Positions 31,320 through 43,546 of a stretch of 64,000 nucleotides of DNA are shown here, piece by piece. The DNA lies in the NCBI GenBank assembly GCA_032719365.1, contig CM064862.1, positions 83,015,628 to 83,079,627 on the forward strand, given 5' to 3'. Positions within the stretch are counted from its first letter, which is position 1, and each line of letters starts with the position of its first letter. This DNA is from Prinsepia uniflora (taxonomy: Eukaryota; Streptophyta; Magnoliopsida; Rosales; Rosaceae). The notes beneath the pieces are model-generated. The model made no database searches, was not told the DNA's origin, and was given only the letters and a program-made list of their open reading frames with translations. A program made the translations under genes and the position numbers.

Positions 31320-33500
31320 ATACTTACTCGGTTACTTTTTGAACTTCCTTCAGGGCCTTTTCTTGGTTCTCATGTATGAAATATATTATGATTTAGAATA
31401 TGAATTATTGATAGTATTCCACATCTCCCTATGCACCTGATTTGACTTTTACGTTTGTAACAGGCCTCTTTGAGTTTTTTTCTGGTTCTGTTTCATATGA
31501 ATCATAATATACAATAATGCATATCTGCATTGTGCAGCACGGCCCTTTCCAAGCACAGTGTGGTGAACATCTATGCTTGAGATGAGGGGCGAGTTATGAG
31601 GCTTTAGGGCATGCAGTATGGTTTGGGCATGTGGGAGATGATGCCTTTTTCTGATGAACGAAATCGTTGCTGTTCTGCTTCCTGTTCAACTTCTGGTAAT
31701 TTTCAAAACAAACCCAATATAACTTGTCGTTCTATTCTTCTTAATATCATACAATAATGCATAGCCGCATTTCAGAGCATGTGTCATTTCGCTTTCTATT
31801 TTCAAGTTGAAAATCGTATCTTTGTCTCAATTACCTTAAAATGTAATTTCTGGTTTGGCTTGAAATGCTCATTTATTTAATATGTTGACCAATCTTGGTG
31901 GTGATTCATAGAGTTGTACAGGGACGACATGGAAAGGCTGTTTTTTATCGCTCTTGAAGGTAACACGATAGCTCTTGCTGATGACATACTCTAAGGTTTT
32001 AAATACTCTTCTCAATAATTCTGTTTGTTATGAGTTTTCACATATTATTTCATATAAGTGTCCTCCTAGACATTCATGAACTTTGATGCATTTTTGTTTT
32101 TTATAATAATGTTTGATGAGAAATTTAATGGTGGTAGGCGTGAGAATTTAGTTTGTGTGGCTTTGTCATGCTAAGTTCCAGTAACTGATAATGTATTGAG
32201 GAGGTATTGTTCTGGGTTAAATCATAATACTTCTTCCCTCATTGTGGTCAAATGTTGCTTTAGAATTTTGTAGAGTGTTCCATTTTTGAAATCAAGGTTT
32301 TAGTTATGCCTTTTACCATAGCACAATGTAATTGGTCATGTTCAAACTGGTTGAAGTCGAAAGAAAAATATTGGGTTTTTTCAAGGTTCCTTCTCTCTTT
32401 CTGCCGCACCCTTTGCTACTCACTATCAACATCGGCTCATGTGAAATGAGTACTTGATCACAAAATATGCAAAATGCTCGAGATTTAGATTTTAGAACAT
32501 TCATCAGCAAAACCATTATGTTGATATTCTAGGTTTAAACTTCTATGTTTGACATCAGGAATGCTTAGAGACATTCTAACCTTGTCATTTGCTTTTTTTC
32601 CAGTTCTTTCACTGCAGATTACGTATCATGATAACATGATTACACCCTCAACTCCAAGAGAAACTTGCATTTAACATGATTACTCCCTCAACTCCAAGAG
32701 AAACTTGCATCTAACGGGGATAATGGCCTTTCAAGTTGAAGAGAATCTAAGCTGCCTATGAGATTTATTGCAATAATACTTTGGTGATGCCTACCATATG
32801 CAATGATTGTTGTGATTATTCCTTCAGCTAGAAATAGAAATGCTTTACATTGTCTCGTCAGGACGACAGGAAGATAAATCAGCTGCGGTACAAAATGTCC
32901 TTGTCTTCTTATCTCTTGGCACTGATTGCTCACCCCATCATCAAATATTCCACTCAATGTGACAGCCACGTGGCCCATTGTTGTATTGTAAATCAACTTA
33001 GTACTTGAGGAAGGGCACTGCACTGGGTCCTAAGACTCCTAACCCATGAGAGAAGCATGGGACTCAAAAACATTGAACATGGCATCTGCCCTACGTCCCA
33101 CAGGCTTCCACCTAAACTAGTGACCCTATCATGTATTTCTATCCCCATTCAAAATGTTGGTGTTACTTGAGAAATTATTGTACGGTAATGTATGTGTCAT
33201 GGAGCAGATGTGGATGTTTCACTTGAATATATGTTATGGCATGATGTATCCCAAGTCGGAAAGTTCTTGTGGACACCGAATTTGAGATTTGCTGATTTTC
33301 AACTAAACGGTGACATTCGTATAACGAAAGCTAAAAAGTTGAAAAACGGTGCATTTTAGGAGGTCATGAAAAAAACAATTAGTAAACATTGACTATTATT
33401 CACTACATCAGTAGAAGCACATAACATAGTACACTTTTGATGATCATAAAGTTTAAGCAGTTATCTAAGTTGCCTAAATTCCTGATGCATCACACCTAAA
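31320..33500 (+). other. 3' flank of the PPR gene, no gene recognised
   Basis: AT-rich DNA with only short open frames. Phrases such as TGCATTGTGCAG (about 31530) resemble 3' splice sites, so the 3' UTR of the PPR gene may be spliced, as is often seen in PPR genes; this is inference. A 41-bp tandem duplication lies at about 32634-32715 (unit AACATGATTACACCCTCAAC onward). No transposon end was found here. Confidence 0.4.
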
Positions 33501-34194
33501 TTAGTCGGTGTGAATATTAAAGTTCAATTGAAAACTCCTCAAAATGTGTAACGTACTTAAGGGGTACAAAAACATAAGGGTAAGTGGACCTTATAAGTAA
33601 TTTCAGAATAAAACCACAACCTTAAAAACAAACATATTTTAACCCATCAGTTTCAAAAACAAGTTAGTAGACATGCATGCTTTGCTAGAAATAATGAGAA
33701 AACACTATGCAGTCTCAAACTCATCCGGGAGCAAAAGTATAAAATGTATAACCACTAATTATGCTTTGGGGTCGCTCAAGTTATGCGCATATGAGTATTT
33801 ATAATTTGTTCATGCATCTCGACCATGAGAAGGCTGAGTGCTACGGACCGTCACCCCATATCCTTTAGAGCTTGATGACAAGATGGCACCATTTAAATAA
33901 TATTCAAGCAAGCACAGGTGATCGATCACGTGTAGGCTGATTTGACAGCCACTTGAGATTTCGGCGAATCCTAAGTGGGAATACAACTACATTCTTGGCC
34001 CAAAAGTCGTAACTCAAGTTAACCGTCTCGAGGACGTCTATCTACTTTTAACAAGTAATATCAGATATGTCAGGCTCGAGATTATAATGATCACAAACCA
34101 ACAAAACATACCTGGTAAATATGGCATAATAGTCAAACAAGCATGCTCAGAGAATTATCATCAAAATAGGCGATCAATGCATGTTGACATGACC
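33501..34194 (-). mobile_element. Degenerate LTR-like fragment
   Basis: Read on the minus strand, GCATGCATGTC and GGTCCACTTACCCTTA recall the conserved GCATGCAT / GTCCACTCACA region of the large LTRs, but the rest is decayed and neither end can be placed. The 3' LTR of element B abuts it at 34195, so B may have inserted into this older LTR. Confidence 0.35.
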
Positions 34195-35598
34195 CAACTA
34201 GGAAAAACCTTAAAGGTCGTAAAGGGACCTACTCCCGTCTGACAAACAAATCAGAAAACCCAAAATTACCCTTCACACATGTCAGACAAGGGATTATTCT
34301 AATAAAGTCCAAAAGTCAATTCAGATACAATAATCTTACATAATCTAATTAGTAACAGAGCCACTAGGAAAAGAGTATGTAAACAAGTACGAGGTTCCTA
34401 CGCTAATAGACAAAAGTGTGCAGTAATTCGAAAGTGAGCCACCGTCTAAGATGTAAGCAAATAACCCAGGGCCCACACTTCCCGGAATACCCTCGTTTAA
34501 AGTCATTTAAAAAACCTAGACATAGCACATCTGACCAATCCTCAACTCCCCTAGTTACCGAGTAAACTATCAGGCCAACTAGGAATATTTCCCCCGAACC
34601 GTAGTTGTGAATTAACTGGCTGGGAAATCCGTGCTACGTGCAGACAACCTCTATGAACTGGCGAAGACACACTCTAAATGCCAATTCGGGAAAGGAAATC
34701 ACTGTATGCCTGATGATCCTCATTAGTGGAAAAACGGTACCAAATATAAAGTCAAACAACACTTTTAAATCCAATTATAGCTTTAGACCCAATTTAAATA
34801 CTTAAACCAAGCCCTAAGTCCAAAACACCAGTTCCACGTAGAATCCTTATAGCATGTGTCCATAATAATCAACTGAATAGTCATTCTAAATCCAATTCAA
34901 CCCAGATAATATGAGAAATCATGTAAAAACAGTTTAATATGCATGTAAAATAGTTATGAAAAAAAAATTCTACTCACAATATAACCAATTAAGCTCAAAC
35001 TTGAGTTGCGGGCTTCTATGAGGTCCCTGAAGCGGTATCTCCTAGATTTCTCAAAATTTAGCTCGAGTTTTTTTGCTTCTTTCCTTCTCGGACCTAGCCC
35101 TTCCCATCGCCATTTCTCCTTCCTTTTTTGGAAGAATTTGATCACAAGAGTACCAGAAAGTCAAATATAAACTTCGTTCGAAGTGTTAATCACCAAATTT
35201 GGAGTAATGAATTTGGTTTGGGTTTTTGGCTTCCATGGGGAAAGAGAGAAGAATGGGAGAAAGGAGAATGTGTACTAAATGAAGATGTGGCTGAAAATGA
35301 GGAAGGAGAGAGGATAAAGTAAATCCTTATCCTTTCCCCCAAAAATATCTCACTAGGAAAAAAGACCAAAATGCCCCTATACTCTCCAAAAATCGTAGAA
35401 TTCTCAAACGAACCCCAAAATGCACGTGTCGTCTATTTACAGGCTCGTGAGTCCAACACTTATCCTATAGTTCAATAAATAACCTCAACAACGACTCCAA
35501 ACTCAAAAGTGACTATCGGGACCCACTATAGGGTAAAAAGGTAAATTCACCAATAATTTCACAGAAAAATTAATTAAACAAAAAATTGGGTCATGACA
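34195..35598 (-). repeat. 3' LTR of Tekay element B
   Basis: On the minus strand it runs from TGTCATGACCCAATTTT (at 35598) to GGGTCATGTCA (ending 34195), 1404 bp. Directly upstream of its start is the purine tract AAAGGGGGTGAGT (plus strand 35599-35611). It follows the integrase of element B, so it is the downstream LTR. The 5' LTR of B is missing (see 49466-49535), so no LTR comparison is possible. Confidence 0.75.
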
Positions 35599-35611
35599 AC
35601 TCACCCCCTTT

Positions 35612-36956
35612 AAGAAAATTTCATCCTCGAAATTCATACTTATCATTGGAAGAGTTGTGGATACTAGCCACACATTAACTCCTCGGGCTTCCATGTACCC
35701 TCCGCAACGTTGTAGTTCCTCCACGCAACCTTAACCAGAGGAATGACCTTCCGATGTAGTACCTTATCTTTCTGATCCAAAAATTTGTACTGGCTACTCC
35801 TTGTAGCTTAAATCGCCTTTCAGGTCAATAGGTTGTTCCCTCAACACATGTGACTCGTCAAACAGATACTTCCGGAGCATTGACATGAGGAAAAACACCA
35901 TGAACTCGAGAAAGTTCTGGAAGCAATGCAAGTCTATAGGACGCATGATCTATCCTCTCTGTAATCTCATACAACCCAATGTAGTGGGGACTCAACCTCC
36001 CTCGTCTTCCAAACTATACAATAACTTTTCCAAGGCGATAACTTAAAAATGCATTGTCTCCAACCTCGAATTCAAGGTCTCTAATCTAACTATCTGTGTA
36101 GCTTTTCCGATTCCTTTGAGTTGCCTTCAAATTATCCCTGATGATCCTGTCATTTTCCTTTGTCTAATCTGCCCATTCATACGTCATTATCCTTCTTCCG
36201 TCTATCTCGGTCCAACAAATTGGTGTCATACAATGTCGTCCATACAGTGCCTCAAATGTGGTCATCCCAATACTCGAATGATAACTGTTATTATAAGAAA
36301 ATTCCATCAGTGTTAAATGAGAATCCCAGTTCCCCCCGAACTGTAGTACACAAGCCCTCATCATGTTCTCTAGGGTTTGAATAGTCTGCTCAGACTGGGC
36401 GTCAGTCTAAGGGTGGAACACCATACTGAAGAGTAATCACACACCAAGCGACCGCTGTAAACTTTTCCAGAACCTAGAAGTAAACCTCGGGTTGCAATCC
36501 AAAACTATCGACTTCGGGACTTCATGAATTCAAATAATCTCATTAATAACTGCTGTATCTTAAAGTTTTCTCGCACTAGCAAGAAATGTGCCGACTTCGT
36601 AAGTAGATCCACAATCACCTAAATCTCATTGCATCCTTTCTAAGTTATAGGGAATTTAAACAAAAAATTCATGGTGATGTAATCCCACTTCCACTCCGGA
36701 ATAGGAATTGGTTGTATTGCTCCATAAGGTTGCTATCTCTTCGCCTTAACCTGTTGACAAATCATGCATCTACTCACGAACTCAACTATCTCTTTCTTCA
36801 TGCCAGCCTACCAATAGTGGTCCCTAGTATGGTACATATTAGTTCCCCTCGGATGCATAGCATACGTGGACTAGTGAGCTTCTTCAAGTATTTCCTTTCT
36901 TAATCTGGAATCCTCCAGTACATATAATCGGTCTTCCTTAAGCAAAGCTCCATTGT
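35612..36956 (-). pseudogene. int: Element B integrase and C-terminus, decayed
   Basis: Minus-strand fragments in several frames. At about 36950-36760 the zinc region is recognisable by YAMHP and FVSRCMICQQVK. At 36364-36164 comes the core end LMEFSYNNSYHSSIGM..ALYGRHC, followed by a poorly preserved C-terminal stretch down to the purine tract. Many stops and frameshifts are present. The piece is separated from its RNase H (from 40299) by the insertion of element E at 36962-40293. Confidence 0.75.
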
Positions 36957-36961
36957 CCTTA

Positions 36962-37508
36962 TGTCAGGACCCGACCCTCCTCAATCAGGACCCGACTCTA
37001 GCATGATATTATCCGCTTTGGGCCTCCTTGCTCTTGCCCTCACGGTTTTATTTTCGGGAGCTCACAGTGCAACTTCCCAGGGGGTCACCCATCGTGGAAT
37101 TACACCAGCCTCAACTCGCTTAACTTTGGAGTTCCAACCGAACCCAAAGCCAATGAGCTCTCAAAAGGCCTCGTTTAGATTAGAGTTGCACAACGGCCCA
37201 CTCTACCTAACGCGATATTATCCCCTCTAGACTCACTGGCTGAACTAGCCCAGCCCAAAGGGTTTTGTTCCCGGGAGCTCACGGTGCAACTTCCCAGTGG
37301 ATCACCCATTATGGGATTGCACCAGCCTCCACTCGCTTACCTTTGGAGTTCCCTAGGAATATAAAACTAGTGAGCTCCTAGAAGGCCTCGTGCTAGATAA
37401 GTGTATGCCTACACCTTTAAGGTACACCACCATTCCCTTCCCAGACCACCATTTCCCTTGCAGGAATGCGAGATCGTTCACCATTCCCTCCAGGACATGG
37501 GTCTTACA
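36962..37508 (-). repeat. 3' LTR of element E
   Basis: 547 bp. It contains two diverged internal copies of a ~270-bp block (GGAGCTCACAGTGCAACTTC near 37058 and GGAGCTCACGGTGCAACTTC near 37275), as does the other LTR. Confidence 0.85.
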
Positions 37509-39745
37509 ATCCACCCCCCTTAGGGCCCGGCGTCCTCGCTGGCACACTTTCTGGTTAGGGTCTAGCTTTGATATCATTCTTTCAGTCACACCACTCCAGT
37601 CACATCACTCCTCAACTATTTTCACATCTAATCACTCAGTAAAAAATGAAACAGGTCTAAACTGTGGGTCCTCTCCAATTACCTCATTTCGATCCTTGTC
37701 ATTTCACATCATCATTCTGCTCATCTTGTCCTATCCGAACTCCCTCGTCATATTTCCCTAGGTGGGATGATAGTCCCGACATCCACCACTAATCCAGAAT
37801 CAAACACAACTTCTCTTGTCTAATGACCCAAAGCCAATCATGGGTCCACCAATCAATACACGCTCAACGTACTGGTGACAACAACCATCATCTGCCATGG
37901 GCAGAAAATGAGAAGTCACCCTCAGTGACTTCAGGATACCCATCACCAATGCTGACACGAGTACTCCTCTCATCTCCTCAATCACAACTTCTCTCAAGTC
38001 AGAGGTTCCAACCACGTTGGACAAAGATATACTTTCAACAAGATGTCAAGTTCAACCACTAGACTTCCCAAATCCTTAACTCACTTGGACAGCCACGTGT
38101 CCGCAACCAATCTATTACTCAGAATTTCTGTCCATTCATAACCGTTTATGCACATTCGAAAGGATGTAATTCGTTACTATCTCGTTCTCAAATCTCAACT
38201 TTTACAGGCTCAACTCTCGGGTTTCCATGTTATGCACAATCTTACAAGCTCTCACATCAATACTATCATTGATTCTCTTTGGCTTCTTCCAATTTCAATA
38301 ATTACTTTGCACTTCCTCCTGATACTAGAAACACACAACCACACAAGTTTTGGAGTTAACGACACTCCCCGAATCCACTAATTTCCATGACGTCCCCTGC
38401 GTCATCCAAAACCTCCTCGTGGCTCAAACTTACCTCTTTCATCCATTCATCACTTGTCATCTCATAACTTTTGGGACTTATCCCAACACATCACAATCCC
38501 TACTGGATCCTATCCAGTCCAATCACTCAATCATTACCGAATCCCAGATACTGAACATATGCCCATCACGATGGAGTCACATCCCAACTCGTGGCTCATC
38601 GTCAACACAACCACTGGCACACAGTGTACGAATCAGACAACCCTGAGTCATTACTTATACCGAGCAACAACCCTGTATCTCCGCTCAGGTGAAAGGAACT
38701 CTGCCTTTCTCGTACCCTACAACTATGGGTAACACCATTCTGACAATCCACAACAAGATAATGAACGTTCCCTGAACGTCCCCCGATTCTCAACTACCAC
38801 AACTACACCAATTACCCTCGATAGCCAGCCATCTCCACACGACTGTCGACCTACAGTCATCGCTATCGAGATCTGCATCCACGCATCCACGGATCACACT
38901 ATTATCTGGTCCAACTCGGGATTCCATATTTTATCTCATAACCGTACCCGTGGATCGGATCCCGTCATTTCATTTCGTGTCGGGCCAACCAACCTCCATA
39001 GTTTCGACTAGACTCACTAGAGTCATCCACATGATCATCCACAACCTCAGCCGCTCTTTCCAGCACAAGTTCCAATCCACTAGTCACAATCTGGAGTTCG
39101 ACCCGACAAACCACCTCGACTTCGGAAAGTCGTCCAATCCACTAAAAATACGGACTTCAAATTCAATTCATCAATCACAACTAAGGTTCACTTTTCCAGT
39201 CTATCCATCATAAATTAGGGTTCCACAATCACACCCTAGGGTTCCCCTGAACCCAACTGCTCTCTGCAATAAAATCCACAATCTGACCGACCCCGCGGTC
39301 CTGACATCGTATAGACGTCATTCCAATCCTACCATCAACTCAATTGGGGTTTCGTTACTAAGGTCATCAACTAACTCATGTACTAGCATCCCTCACACCA
39401 GCAATCGCCACTAGGATTCACATTCTCAGACCATTACTCAAATGGAGTTCCCCGAACACAACTACTCCCAGCAGCACCACAATCTAACATCACATGACCG
39501 AACCAACGGTCCCACATTACCAGTTCGTCACATACAACCCCACTTGGGTAGAATCACACTAACGCACGACGTATTAGGACAATCACACTCTATCCACTAT
39601 TCAAACCCAAAAACAATCAAATCGGCATCCTACTATCAGGTTGATAACGGGCTGACCACGTAGAGATATCACATCCTCGACCTGCGCATACCACAAGAAC
39701 TACACAGTTTGCTGGAATAGCGACAACCTCGTTCTGATACCAATT
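37509..39745 (-). other. Interior of element E, non-coding, related to D
   Basis: No gag or pol is seen. Blocks read on the minus strand match the interior of D in the same order: next to the primer-binding site (about 39700-39640), GGAATGACGTCT..GTCGGTCAGATTGTGGAT (about 39330-39270), and 38015-37815. The open frame 38024-37800 (74 codons) covers the last block and shares VVGTS..REVVIEEMRG with D, but it is frameshifted relative to D. Confidence 0.6.
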
Positions 39746-40293
39746 TGTCAGGACCCGACCCTTCTCAGTCAGGACCCGACTCTAGCACAATATTGTCCGC
39801 TTTTGGCCTCCCTTGCCCTTGCCCTCACGATTTTGTTTTTGGGAGCTCACGGTGCAACTTCCTAGAGGGTCACCTATCATGGATTTGTACCATCCTCAAC
39901 TCGCTTAACTTTGGAGTTCCAATCGAACCCAAAGCCAATGAGCTCCCAAAAGGCCTCGTTTAGATCAGAGTTGTGCAGCGGCCCACTCTACTTAACACGA
40001 TATTGTCCCCTCTAGACTCACTGGTCGAACCAGTCCATCCCGAAGGGTTTTGTTCCCGGGATCTCACGGTGCAATTCCCCAGTGGGTCACCTATCATGGG
40101 ATTGCACCAGCCTCCACTCACTTAATTTTGGAGTTCCCTAGGAATCCAAAGCCAGTGTGCTCCCAGAAGGCCTCATGCTAGATAAGTGTGTGCCTATACC
40201 TTTAAGGTACACCACCATTCCCTTCCCATACCACCATTTCCCTCGCAGGAATGCGAGATCGTTCACCGTTCCCTCCAGGATACGGGTCTTACA
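39746..40293 (-). repeat. 5' LTR of element E
   Basis: 548 bp, very similar to 36962-37508 with scattered substitutions. It begins TGTAAGACCC at 40293 and ends GGGTCCTGACA at 39746. Confidence 0.85.
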
Positions 40294-40298
40294 CCTTA

Positions 40299-42200
40299 AG
40301 CACAAAATCATGCATGTCCCTTGCCTCAACCTCTTTCTTGATAATGCACAAGGTAGGGTCCTCAAGTTGAGCAGTAATAAATTTGATCCATTAGGACAGG
40401 TCTCACGTGGAAACTGGCCAACAACACCCCCTGGTCATCCAGTCCAAGTACTACCCTAGTTTTCTAGAGCTCCACCAACAATGGTAACTAAACAGTATGC
40501 AGAGAAGCTATGGTGCCTGCCGAGTTTCTGCTCAGAACATCTGCTACTACATTCACTTTCCCTTGGTGGTATTTGATACTGCAATCGTAATCCTTAACTA
40601 ACTATAACCACCTTCTCTATCTCGGGTTCAAGTCCCTCTGAGTAAAAAAAAATACTTTGAACTCTTATGGTTAGTGAAGATCCTACATGCCTCCCCATAG
40701 AGGTAATGTCTACAAATCTTCAGAGCATGCACCACTGCTGCCAACTCCAAGTCATAGGTAGGGTAGTTCGACTTAAGGGGTTTTAACTACTTAGATTCAT
40801 ACGTTATCACCCATCCATGCTGCATCAAAACATAGCTTATTTCTTGTTAGGATGCATTGGTATAAATCTCGAACTGTCCACTTTCATCAAGAAGGATCAG
40901 TACCAAAGCTGAAGTCAACTGCCTTTTCAACTCCTGAAAATTCCGTTGACAATCCTCATCCCAGAAAAACTTAACCCCCTTCTTGGTTAGTCGAGTCAAT
41001 GGCACCACTATCGTAGAAAATCCATCTATGAATTATTGGTAGTAGCCAGCTAGTCCCAAAAGCTACTAATCTCAGATACTGTCTTCGACTGTTTCCAAAT
41101 TACCACTGCCTCTGTTTTATGAGGATCCACACTAATTAATTCCCTCAGTTACACTGGTTAACCAAAACTCACACTTGTTGAACTTGGAATAAACCTGTCT
41201 CTTCCTCAATGTATCCAAGACCAACCTCAAGTGTCTCTCGTGTGCCTTCGCACTCTTGGAATACACCAGGATGTTATCTATAAACACGATGACAAATCGA
41301 TCCAAAAATTGCCGGAAAACTCTATTCATCCAGTCCATGAATGTTGTTGAGGGCATTCGTCAACCCAAATGGCATAACTAGAAACTCATAGTGGCCATAC
41401 CGGATCCTAAAAGCAGTCTTAACAATGTCCTCTTCCTTTATCCTCAGCTGATGATACCCGAACCTCAGGTCAATCTTCGAAAAGTAGTTTTCTCCTCTCA
41501 TCATGTCAAATAGGTCATCAATATATGGCAAAGGATACTTGTTACGTAATGTTACCTTGTTCAACTACCGATAGTCAATACACAACCTTAAGGTACCACC
41601 CTTCTTCCTCACAAACAATACTGGAGCTCCTCAAGGTGATACAATGGGTCAATAAAACCCATATCTACCAATTTCTATAACTGGACCTTAAGCTCCCTCA
41701 ACTTTGCTGGTGCTATCTGATATGGTGCTTGTGATATGGGTTGGGTTCTTGGGAGTAGCTTAATCGTAAACTCAACCTCCCTCTGAGGTGGTAATCCTAG
41801 CAAGTCCTCTGGAAATACGTCAGGAAACTCATTCACCATCGGTATATCTTCCACCCTCACTAGAGTATCTAGAGTCTCCACCAAATAAGCCAAGTAACCC
41901 TCACAGCCTTTCTTCAACAATTTCTCTACAGCTAAGGCCGAAATCTTACCCAAGGGTAGTACTCCGCGCTTTCCCTGAAAGATAAGCTCTAAGATAAACC
42001 TCTTCTCGAAACACTCGTTAAAGGTGTGATGGGTAGCCAACCAATTTATCCCCAAAATAACATCGAAGTCAAAATTATCCAAGGGAATCCATCTGCCTCT
42101 AAACTAAAGCTCTCTACCTAGATAGGACATACATGAATCACCAGGTTTGCCACAAACATAACCCTTGTCGGAGTACTATTACCCATATCGTACCCAATCG
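40299..42200 (-). pseudogene. pol: Element B protease, reverse transcriptase and RNase H, decayed
   Basis: On the minus strand: DFDVILGINWLATHH (protease-RT linker, about 42070), EFPDVFPEDLLGLPP and RTQPISQAPYQIAP (41860-41700), NKVTLRNKYPLPYIDDLFD and YHQLRI..TAFRIRYGHYEF (41564-41380), then FVIVFIDNILVYSKSAKAHERHL (about 41310-41240). The catalytic FIDD is changed to FIDN, which should abolish polymerase activity. RNase H remains (YPTYDLELAAVVHALKI) lie at about 40960-40590. There are several stops and frameshifts. The piece ends at the target duplication of element E. Confidence 0.82.
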
Positions 42201-42993
42201 GTGACAACTCTTAATCAGCTAAAAGTGCAAAACCTTAGGATATAAAAAAATGTGTAGCCCAGGATCAATTAAAACACGAGTATTATAACCAAAGATAGGA
42301 AGTATGCATGTCACCATCTCTGGTGTCGCGTGGGCCTCGTACCGTGTAACTGCAAATACCTGGGCATAAGGCCCTAAGGATCGACCACGTCTTCGTTGCC
42401 TGCTATCGGCCCTACCAACCCCACTAGATGAAGCATGTCCTTCTCTTCCAGTACTAGAAGTAGATGTTGTTCTCTAACTCTGGCCTTCAGTATCCCTGCA
42501 CGAACTACCAATTCAAAATAGGTACCCCCTCTTAAAATGACCTGTCTCACCACAAAAATAGCATATTTGCGTCCTAGATCGTGCCAAATGGCTTCCCTGG
42601 CCCCCAGTCGCTGGAACTAGAGTCTCACTAGAATGTGCTAAAAACTATGGCCTCGAGCTAAATCCTCCCTTACCAGCTCCACTACTCCTAGTACCCACGT
42701 GATTCCCACTAGATGATCTACAGTTGTAGTTTCCCTTCTTCGGGACTCACTGTCATGAGTATCCCGAAGGATGACGATCATGACATCGTCCAAAACCTTT
42801 CTACTACTGTCTGGGTGGTAAACTCGACTCTACCACAGTGGCCCTATCTGATAACTCTTGAAGGGTAGAAAAGGAACCTGATGTCACAATAACTCAAATC
42901 TCGTCCTACAAGCCAGGTCAGAAGAGATGACACTTGTCAACCTCATCGGTGACAACCCTCAATGAAAATCGAGACAAATCCACAAATCTATGT
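42201..42993 (-). pseudogene. gag: Element B gag, C-terminal part
   Basis: A zinc knuckle is recognisable on the minus strand at about 42580-42535 as CYFCGETGHFKRGY, with the final Cys of the CCHC pattern replaced by Tyr. Upstream are weak matches to the chromovirus gag domain (RVVTDEVDKC and RATVVES, about 42960-42850). Reading frames are broken throughout. The gag is cut at 42993 by a solo LTR. Confidence 0.7.
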
Positions 42994-43454
42994 TGTAACG
43001 ACCCATCCAGAATATCAGAATTAAATATTAATTAATTATGAATTTAGAATGACTAATCGAGAATTAGTTGAGAGAATTCGGATGGACGGTGTAAAATGAC
43101 TGTTTTGCCCTTGGAATTGGGCAAAATGTTGACTTTTGACTCGGGGAGTCAAACGTACGAGGACTGTTACGTAGATCGGGACGTTACGAGTACGTAGATA
43201 GGTGGCACGTCGAAATCGGTCGTCGAACGAGGAAGTTATGGTCATGGGATCGAAATCGGGTTAATTAACATCTCGGGATTCATATTAATTAATGATTAAA
43301 CTTGTTTGGCTGATATTTTATGCAGGGCCCTTGGATGAGTGAGAAGTGTCACTCATCCCATGGCTTGAAACCCCAAAAATGTGGATCTTGCCTCCCATTA
43401 GTCACTTTTATACTTTACTCACACCTCACATCTCTCTCTCCCTCTCTCACACAC

Positions 43455-43546
<92 letters not shown>

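Larger units (their letters stand above)
36962..40293 (-). mobile_element. Element E: short-LTR non-autonomous retrotransposon in element B
   Basis: Complete 3332-bp element on the minus strand. Two LTRs of 547-548 bp (36962-37508 and 39746-40293; TGTAAGACCC to GGGTCCTGACA) are flanked by the perfect target duplication CCTTA (36957-36961 and 40294-40298). The primer-binding site TGGTATCAGAAC is at 39731-39742 on the minus strand, next to the 5' LTR, and a purine tract AAGGGGGGTGGAT precedes the other. The 2.2-kb interior encodes no known retrotransposon protein but is related to the interior of element D. It relies on other elements for its proteins. Confidence 0.88.

Noticed and set aside
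36957..40298. Reading element E as two unrelated copies of a tandem repeat
   Set aside because: The copies begin and end with TG..CA, are flanked by a CCTTA duplication, and have a primer site and purine tract in the right places, so they are LTRs.
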